The translations under genes and the position numbers were made by a program. A stretch of 60,000 nt of DNA. Source: Liolophura sinensis (lineage: Eukaryota > Mollusca > Polyplacophora > Chitonida > Chitonidae). Below, in pieces: positions 53,073 through 60,000 of the stretch (position 1 is the stretch's first letter; each line of letters opens with the position of its first letter). The DNA is taken from contig NC_088305.1 of NCBI RefSeq assembly GCF_032854445.1, positions 19,579,717-19,639,716 on the forward strand. Direction: 5' to 3'. The notes beneath the pieces are model-generated. The model did no database searches. It was given only the letters and a program-made list of their open reading frames with translations, and was not told the DNA's origin.

Positions 53073-53784
53073 ACCATTGAAATCGCGGTTCCGTGAATTC
53101 GAATTTCACATCAGTGAGTCGCGCACTGAATATTCCTTGTAGTGTTTTTGTTTTTAATATACTTGACCTGAACAGTAGGTGGATTTGGAGATAGAACATG
53201 TTTTGTGAACAATATTTTAAATACGCCACTGCCATTTAAATCTTTAGTATATTTGACCTGATTTCACTATCACTAAATTATTGCCAGCAATGCTACCATA
53301 TTATTGAACACAATATGCTGATAGAGTGTAAATTAGGCCTAAGCATTTATCTTCATCTAACTCACACGGCAATGCTGAAAAAACGAATCAAAGTAATAAA
53401 TAGATTCTATATAATATGTACAGTGTTTTTTAAATACATATCTATAGCCTTGTTTTGAAATTTCCACCTGTGACATGCTGAGAGAGTGTATTTGAATATC
53501 AGGAGCACAGTGTAGAGTGACTAAAACAGCCGGTAAGCCCACTGTAGCTCATAGACGTATTTCCGATTTCTTGCTTGATGTGCATGTTTGCACAAGCAGT
53601 GTAGATGTATTAGGCAGTGTCTCGTACATTTACAGCTGCAGATCAACAGAGAGGCGATCAGAGCTGACGACAGGCGTAGTTAGGATGTAGACTAAGGTTG
53701 TGGTAGCCTTGTTAAACAATACGCAGTCAAGCTGTGAGGAAGAGGTCAGCTGTGGCTCAAAGATCTTCTCAACTTCTATTAAAG
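53073..53784 (+). other. Upstream region of the MFS gene
   Basis: Non-coding. No clear TATA box or initiator could be fixed. It presumably holds the promoter and 5' UTR if the exon at 53,785 is the first. Confidence 0.4.
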
Positions 53785-53852
53785 ATGTCAGACTCGAAGA
53801 GGTTGCTACCTGACCGACGGTCACCTCAACACTATGGATCCGTATCGCCGCA
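53785..53852 (+). CDS. MFS exon 1 (predicted): cytosolic N-terminus
   Basis: ATG at 53,785 encodes MSDSKRLLPDRRSPQHYGSV, and the exon ends before GTAAGT at 53,853. Two bases remain, which join in frame with the acceptor before 57,434. The sequence looks like a cytosolic transporter tail. If this exon is not used, translation could start at 57,450. Confidence 0.5.
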
Positions 53853-56800
53853 GTAAGTAGAATGTCTCCGGGTATTTATAACTCCCAGGTCAGCTGACCC
53901 GAATGCGGCTCTTACATCAGACAAGGTCACTCCCACGTAAATGTAAGTGCAGTGACGAATATAGGCGAAGAAATCTGAAACGTCTTATTGACTTGAATAG
54001 TTTACCTACCTGGCTGTTACATCAGAGAAGCCTACCCCCACCCTCCACGAAACAAACACGTGATATACCATCCAGGAAAATATCAGATGTCTTTACATAT
54101 AGCCTATTTAAATCACCCTATATGTCAAATGGCATACACTGGAGTGAAGTTGTAAAACACAAATCAGTTAGTGAATTATTCCTCCGAGGTTGTTATTCCA
54201 GTGACTGTAATAGCCCACGTCTGCCTTTACAACTCAGTGCAGTAGAATAAAATTTCAGGTTACAACAGCATGTCAAAATCTAAAATCAAAAATCAAAAAA
54301 TAATAAGTATAATTTGAATAGTGTTTTCTGCAAAGAGAGAACGTAGTTTGAGGTTCCGCTAATAGCTGTCAAGGGAAGCTCTCTGCTACTTATTTATTTG
54401 ATTGGTCTTTTTATCCGTACTAAAAAGTATTTCACAATGGCATTACGGTGGGCGGAAACTGGGCAGAGCCCGGGGGAACCCACGACCATACCCCGCAGTG
54501 TTGTCTAATCTGCGATTTGACGGTAAATGGCTCGTCATTAAATAAAAACTTCGAGAATACAGTTGTGGTTTTGTACACATGTACTTAATTAATGGCATAA
54601 TTAAATAATAGCATAATTAATAATGGTACTTGTTGCTGCCTCTCTCAGGTTTTGCTGATGCCAGTTGTTGCTGCCTCTCTTAGTGCTATCGCTCAGGACT
54701 AAGAGGTTAGAGCAAGGAAACATGACTTGTTGGCCCGGTGTCAGTATAATTTGACTGGGTGGATTGTCATGTCAGGTGACTGCCATGATACTTTTTTTTC
54801 ACTGCAGCACTTAAGCAGAATGGAATCGCCCTGTCACAAGAAGATACAATATATGTACAGACACCTAATCACTCCTCGTCTTGATATGACTGAAAAATTT
54901 TATAAAGAATATGTTACACCCAAGCATACATACATACATACATACCATACATTATTAAATCACTCAGAGATGGTCATGGAATAAAACTCTCCAGAACAGG
55001 ACTATCTGGGGGTGCTTATTTGATGGTATACACCACTCAGAAATCGTCATTAAATACATCATCAAGAACACGGATATTCATGTCTTTATTTGAAGGTAAA
55101 TATATCACGAATCGCCATCAAGGAAAACTTTCAACTTTGAATAGGCCAGTACGTCTGATTTGACGGTACAGACCTACACCGCTCACAAATCGTCATCAAA
55201 CAAAACCTTCATGAATAGAGCTACGCGCGCGTACCATATGAACTTATTTGGATGTAAATTTATCAGGAATCGTCATGAAACAAAGCCTTTATGAATAAAG
55301 AGCTATGTGTGCGTACAGATTTTTAAGATAGAAATTCATTCAGAAGTCAGTCATCAGATTAAACCTTTAATTAAGCATAGAGGTACGCACGCGTACTTAC
55401 TTAGTGGTAAATAAATCAGGAATGGTCAAAAAAAATATTAATTAAAAATAATAATAGAAAAATTTGGTGGTAAATTACTCAGAGGTTGTCATCAAATAAA
55501 ACATTCGCGAATTTACGGCTATGAATGTTATTTATTTTTAGTATATTTTATTTTATTTTATTTTTTTTGACAGAAAATGACCATTAAAATAACGTCAGGG
55601 TAAAAGGAATATATCTGCCTAAAATATTTCTGTCCAGCTGTGTTTTATTTATTATCTGTATAATATTCTCACAAAATATTACATATTATAAACATCCCCG
55701 ACTGATGTGTCAAATCAGATGTGTGAATCAAAACATATGGTCTATATTGTCATATCGCCAAAGTGGCTCAGCTGTCTCGTTATGTGCAGAACTCCATGCA
55801 AAGGTGTCCATACTGCGTAATAAAGACAACTGAGGGTAACTCATTCGGAAAGTCAAGAAACTTGTAAGTATTTATGTATTATATAACATATGTAGCCACA
55901 GTGTATATATGGGTTGCATCCTTGAGAGAGAGGCGAGTCCCTGAACATTAAATTTACGAATATTTGCCTTTGTGTCGCTATTCCTGACAAGCGAGGTCAC
56001 AGGTTCAAGCCCGTCCTTTGGACATTTCCACGCTCTAAGTGTTCTGCGATCTTGCTGTGCTGCATTGCAATATGGAATCGACGACAGTCTGTGATTAACA
56101 ACCATATGGGATCGACGACAATGTGTGATCGACGATAATTTGTGATCAACAACCATATGAGATCGTCGACAATATGGGATCGACGACAATCTGTGATCAG
56201 CAACCATATGGGATCGACGACAATATGGGATCGACGACAGTCTGTGATCAACAACCATATGGATTGACGACAATGTGGGATCGACAACAATCTGTGATCA
56301 ACAACCATATGGGATCGACGACAATGTGGGGATCGACGACAGTCTGTGATCAACAACCATATGGGATCAACAAAAATGTGGGATCAACGACAATATGGGA
56401 TCGACGACCTACGCTTATATAGCTGTTTGTGCAGTCTAACGTTGGTTGAAGACCACTTGTCTTCTACCAATATGGTGTGTTCCTCTGCACCCGTCACACG
56501 AGGAAAAGTTCTTTGTAACATGTCAGAGGTCAGTGGTTTACCGCGGGCACTCCCTCACATAAAACCGACCATGGTACAATAAATATAAACCGATCATGTT
56601 ACATTACATACAACTGAACTACAGATATGGAATTTAGAAAAGTATCGTGTTAAAACAACAGTAACATTGCACGAATACACACTAAATACAAAAATACACC
56701 CTTTTCAACCCACTCTGCGGCGAGTACTTTGAAACATTGCGAGATAACTATGAGGCCTAGAGAAATAATTTTGAACAGTTTTATGAAGTTGGCGTCCTGG

Positions 56801-59800
56801 GTGAAACAAACAAATCATTTTTTGTGTCATGTTTATAATAATCGTATGCGTAATGTCTACTGAAAAAAGTGCTTTAGAGGCAAAAAGGTTAAAGATTTAC
56901 TGTAGGCTCCTGTATAACAGTATAGGAGGGTCAGACAGGAACTTAAAAACCTGTTCGGTTTGTATAGAAGGGTTATGGACGGCAAAGTGTAACTAACCCT
57001 GTATATAAATAGGATATTTAAAATGTAAAAAAATATGTACATAGTCGAATTGCCTGAATGAAAATCTTTTCCTTCAGTGTTTAGGTTAGTATTATATTAT
57101 TATAATTACTATTCATATAGGTGACCTAGTAACAACGATCTTGTGGTTGGAGACGCCATCTCGTGCCTTAACAGTTGTCTCTTCGAGTCCCTGTAGTTTT
57201 TCTCTCTTTTCTTAAGCCTACTTTGAAAGCCAGTTTTCACAGATGTGATATACCAGTGTCTGTAGTTGCAACTTTCTGTTGCTTGCGCGTGCTTGGCCAT
57301 CGTATTATCATGATTAACTTGAGAAAAAGACAGTAGACAAATGTCGTTTACACGTAGTTTTCTCTGCTTCTTCTGTTATAGCTATTTCAGTGAATATTTT
57401 GTCATAGGCTCACACGTTTCTCTTTTATCACAGCATCAGGTCACACGACATGCAAGAGCACGACAGGAACTCTTCCAAACCGGAAGCGTATGTAAAGGCT
57501 TCGTCGGATATAAGCGATGGAAAGAAAACATCTGGTTTTCGGTTATTTCTGGTACGAACCCTCTGTCTCTACATGGCTTACATCTGTCTGGTAAGTTGGC
57601 CATTATGTATGGTACGGTACGTAGACCGTGTTGATCAATATTTGTATGGGACGTAGGCCGTGTTGGCCAATATTTGTATGGGACGTAGACCGTATTGGTC
57701 AATATTTGTATGGCAAGTAAGCCGTGTTGACCAATATTTGTATGGTATGTGAGGCGTGTTGACCAATATTTATATGGTATGTGAGGCGTGTTGACCAATA
57801 TTTGTATGGTGAGGCGTGTTGACCAATATTTGCATCGGAGGTAGGCCTGTTTGGGGATTATTGTCTATACATCATAACGGGCACCGACAGCACAGTTGGT
57901 AGAGCGTCCGCTTCGGGAGCGGTAGATCCAGGATTAATCCTTGGTCGTGTCACATCTAAGACCTTACAAGAAGAAGTTGTAAGTTCCTCATTTGGCGTTC
58001 AGCATGAAGGGGATAGTGCAGCTTACTTGTCTTTGGTAAGCCGTTTCATTGAAGTAGCACTAGATAAAAGAGCGTTGGAAATCCGTCCTGCAACAAGGAG
58101 GCACATTACATGCACTCTAAGGATTCCTTCGTCATCATATGACTGAAAAATTGTTAAGTGCGACGTTAAAAGAGCAGAAATCTTAAAACAATGACACTAT
58201 AGGCTAAAAAGAGCACATTTTTTTCTATCTGGTGGTGCCTGCTGCATAATTTTACGATTTTTCCTCGCCATTACACGTAAAGTTTGAAAACGGCAAAGCT
58301 GGCATAGATCGGAGTTCATCGCGTCCCCCATCTTTATAATCCTGTAATTTAGGCTGGGGGTGTGATGCCTCTCGATAACAATAGGTCGTTAAAACTGCCG
58401 GCTTGTCCGTGTAAACTCGGAACCTACATCCAACATTCCGGTTTCCCGATCGTCAAACTGAAAACGAACTGTACTGTTCACTACCTTCTGGGAAGAAGAG
58501 TTCTACCGGAAATGTACGAACTGCACTTCGGCGGTTTCCGACAGCAATTCTCCTCCTAACACAGAAGACTTCAGGACTAGTTCTTAAGCAAAATGGAGTC
58601 GTCCACAGCGCTGACTTTATTTATAATTTATCAACTCTAGGTACATATTAGAAGTTTTTATGGTATGCACGTGTGAGGAAATGCATACTCTTTTCAGTGG
58701 TATTTGTTTGATATTTAAATTTTCTTCTCCTTTAAACTCAAGCACTCACTCACTGTATACATAAGTAGACCTGATAAGACCAATATTTGACTGACAAGTA
58801 GGTCTCTTTGGGCCAGTGTGTTGCCATTGTGAGCATAGACTGTTGGCCAATATTTCTATGATGTGATACATAAACCTTTATGTTTTGGTCAGTTTTTCTT
58901 AGTTGTTCAGCTTTTGTTAATATTGATATGCTAGGTAATGTGCCTGGTTGGGACATTTCCTTAGTAAGTTGGTTCACTTCAACGGTCAGTATTGGTCTAG
59001 TTAAAATATTCACGTTCTGTCGATATATCAATAGATTGACAGATTTATATTGATTTTATAAACTCAGTGAATATTTTACACAGTGAAGCGTCAGAATAAG
59101 TAAAACATTCTTGAAAACGGAATAAAATACTAATAAAAAAATTTTGCCTGATTCTGAGAGTGCTATTGACCTTAGAAAGATGGTTTGTGGTTTTGTTTGG
59201 AAGGTGGGATGACTGCCCTTCTGAAAACGGCTAATATTTTATCACCTTTATACTCCTCTACAAATGCACTGCCTACCAGGGAAGGTCTGATAGCAACCTG
59301 CGGATGGTTGTGGGTTTAGAGCCCGGTTTCCTCCCACCATATATATACTGCTGCATGGGCCCCCCCGTCGTATAAATGGAGTGTTCTTGAGTACGGCGTG
59401 CGTGAAATACAAATCAAATAAATAAATAAATAACAGTGCACTTTTTTGAGGTGAATTTTAGGACAGATACTGTTTTGGACATGTAATGAAGTTAAACGCC
59501 TATCCCACTTATGCAGGGATTGCATATCGGAGAGGGCGGAAGTACATTCCTCGACCTCCTTCTGATCGTGAGGACGGACGTGGAGAAGGGATCCATCCTT
59601 TACACGGCCTCCTCCGTGGGGTACGCCTGTGGGGCCCTGCTGGCCGGGGTCCTGTACGACCTCTTAAATTGGGACGGTCTCCTCTTCCTGGCTCTGTTCT
59701 TCATGGGGGGCTTTAATTCGGCAATGGCATGGTGCCCAACGCTATGGCTTATGTCTGTTGTGAGTGGACTTAGGGGCGCCACGTTTGGTTCCCTTGACAC

Positions 59801-59802
59801 AG
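53785..59802 (+). CDS. MFS transporter, MFSD4/NaGLT1-like (sodium-dependent glucose transporter 1 type), 5' part
   Basis: Three exons in compatible phase encode the N-terminus of a 12-TM major-facilitator carrier. The gene continues beyond the window. TM1 begins FRLFLVRTLCLYMAYICL and runs across the exon 2/3 junction into GLHIGEGGSTFLDLLL. TM2 is YTASSVGYACGALLAGVLYD, whose G-Y-x-x-G-x-L-x-G-x-L-(Y/F)-D loop is the MFS signature. TM3 follows, and then the GATFGSLDTG end, matching the G-x-x-x-G-x-x-DTG motif of MFSD4/NaGLT1 proteins. Family members are reported as sugar or solute carriers; the substrate here is unknown. Confidence 0.8.
54385..54500 (-). mobile_element. SINE-A, 3' fragment
   Basis: TTATTTATTTGATTGGTC, GGTGGGCGGAAACTGGGC and CCCACGACCATA. 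Truncated before the head. Confidence 0.75.
54501..55520 (+). repeat. Degenerate tandem repeat, about 80-90 bp unit
   Basis: Recurring phrases TCAGGAATCGTCAT, AAACAAAACCTT(C/T)ATGAAT and GAGCTACGCGCGCGTAC in MFS intron 1. The clearest copies are 55,150-55,400. Each clear copy ends near an alternating purine-pyrimidine CGCG-type palindrome. Confidence 0.6.
56085..56412. repeat. Minisatellite, GATCGACGACAATATGG type
   Basis: Units of about 17 and 50 bp: GGGATCGACGACAATATG and TCTGTGATCAACAACCATAT in alternation, about 6-7 compound copies. Frames inside are repeat artefacts. Confidence 0.88.
56413..57433 (+). other. MFS intron 1, last part, no other feature
   Basis: AT-rich. No exon or repeat family recognised. 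It ends with a good acceptor (TTTCTCTTTTATCACAG). Confidence 0.55.
57434..57590 (+). CDS. MFS exon 2: TM1 start
   Basis: Acceptor TTTTATCACAG, donor GTAAGT, leaves in phase 0. It encodes a hydrophilic stretch (HDRNSSKPEAYVKASSDISD) and then FRLFLVRTLCLYMAYICL. A second AG six bases downstream (57,438-57,439) would also keep the frame. Confidence 0.72.
57600..57845. repeat. About 33-bp minisatellite just after the exon 2 donor
   Basis: Seven units of CGTGTTGACCAATATTTGTA with TGGGACGTAG/TGGTATGTGAG, starting roughly 20 bp after the donor. Confidence 0.88.
57876..58755 (+). mobile_element. SINE-B split by a MITE
   Basis: CAGCACAGTTGGTAGAGCG (A box), CTTCGGGAGCGG and GGATTAATCCTTGG lead into the body up to GTGCGACGTTAA at 58,169. 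The element resumes as ACTCAAGCACTCACTCACTG at 58,736 after a 0.56-kb insertion. The anticodon arm resembles a Pro (CGG) tRNA. Confidence 0.8.
58166..58735. mobile_element. TTAA-flanked MITE (piggyBac-like), copy 2
   Basis: Bounded by TTAA at 58,166-58,169 and 58,732-58,735. The body is the inverted counterpart of 103-683 (shared CGGTTTCCGACAGCAATTCT, CAATGACACTATAGGC and the ends). The right TIR is intact (TTTTCTTCTCCT); the left is mutated (AAGAGCAGAAAT). Confidence 0.82.
59278..59433 (+). mobile_element. SINE-A, 3' half
   Basis: GGGAAGGTCTGATAGCAACC, GGATGGTTGTGGGTTTAGAG, CCCACCATATATATACTG, a 3' end and an AAATAAATAAAT tail, less than 100 bp before the MFS exon 3 acceptor. Confidence 0.8.
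59517..59802 (+). CDS. MFS exon 3: TM1 end to TM3
   Basis: Acceptor CTTATGCAG, donor GTTAAG, leaves in phase 1. It encodes GLHIGEGGSTFLDLL, ILYTASSVGYACGALLAGVL, LLFLALFFMGGFNSAMAW and GLRGATFGSLDTG. Its last 28 bp belong to the 48-bp repeat that follows, and GTTAAG is a weaker donor than the downstream GTAGGT copies. Confidence 0.82.
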
Positions 59803-60000
59803 GTTAAGTACATTCGGAAAAAGGCGCCACGTTTGGCTCCCATGACACCGGTAGGTACATCCAGAACTAAGGCGCAACGTATGGTGCCCTTGCCACCGGG
59901 AGGTACATTTGGAAATAAGGCGCCACGTTTGGCTCCCATGACACCGGTAGGTACCTTAGGAACTAAGGCGCCCCGTTTGAGTTCCACGACCCCGGTGGGT
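59775..60000. repeat. 48-bp tandem repeat of the exon end plus donor
   Basis: GGCGCCACGTTTGG-type starts lie at 59,775, 59,823, 59,871, 59,919 and 59,967: four exact 48-bp steps. Each unit carries the coding-like GCCACGTTTGGCTCC, CACCGG and a GTAGGTAC donor-like site. The array runs off the window end. Confidence 0.9.

Noticed and set aside
53903-54250. A 115-codon plus-strand frame
   Set aside because: It falls inside the predicted MFS intron 1, has no recognised family or clean splice sites, and a basic Ser/Leu-rich composition. I could not exclude an unknown exon but cannot support one.

Overview
The window is animal genomic DNA, not prokaryotic. Coding sequence comes in short exons with GT/AG splice sites, separated by long AT-rich introns full of minisatellites and tRNA-derived SINEs. 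The recurrent SINE (an ACGCCGTACTCAAGAATATTTC-type tail followed by an AAATAAAT run), the many GTACATGTAC palindromes and the gene content suggest a lophotrochozoan, probably a mollusc or brachiopod. That assignment is inference.

Layout: 1-10.9 kb holds no exon I can support. It carries a TTAA-flanked MITE, a second MITE family, an inverted-repeat element and several SINEs, and may be intron or upstream flank. From 10,882 to 37,106 (+) lie 14 consecutive exons, all in compatible phase, of a PLXDC1/2-like (TEM7-family) type I membrane receptor: Thr-rich stalk, nidogen-like domain, PSI domain, two Cys-flanked mucin cassettes, TM helix and short tail with stop. The signal-peptide exon was not found. 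One intron contains a ~3.9 kb array of a 54-bp unit (~73 copies). The region 37.1-44.7 kb is 3'UTR or intergenic, with several minisatellites.

From 44.7 to 52.3 kb is a GC-richer mobile block. It is a degraded, internally deleted Polinton/Maverick (adintovirus-like) element. Recognisable parts are a DNA polymerase B N-terminal fragment (+) and, on the minus strand, pieces of an integrase C-terminus with chromodomain, two virion-type proteins and an adenain-like maturation protease. It is bounded by inverted ends that contain TATAC-type arrays. A Ty3/gypsy element of the Gmr1/SCAN-gag type (48,971-51,899) has inserted into one of these arrays. It keeps gag and a 1,010-bp 3' LTR but has lost nearly all of its 5' LTR and the integrase and reverse transcriptase.

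From 53,785 to the window end (+) are the first three exons of a major-facilitator transporter of the MFSD4/NaGLT1 type. The end of its third exon, together with the splice donor, is repeated as an exact 48-bp tandem period running off the window.

The two host genes show no functional link. The common theme of the window is repeat turnover at splice boundaries and nested transposition.
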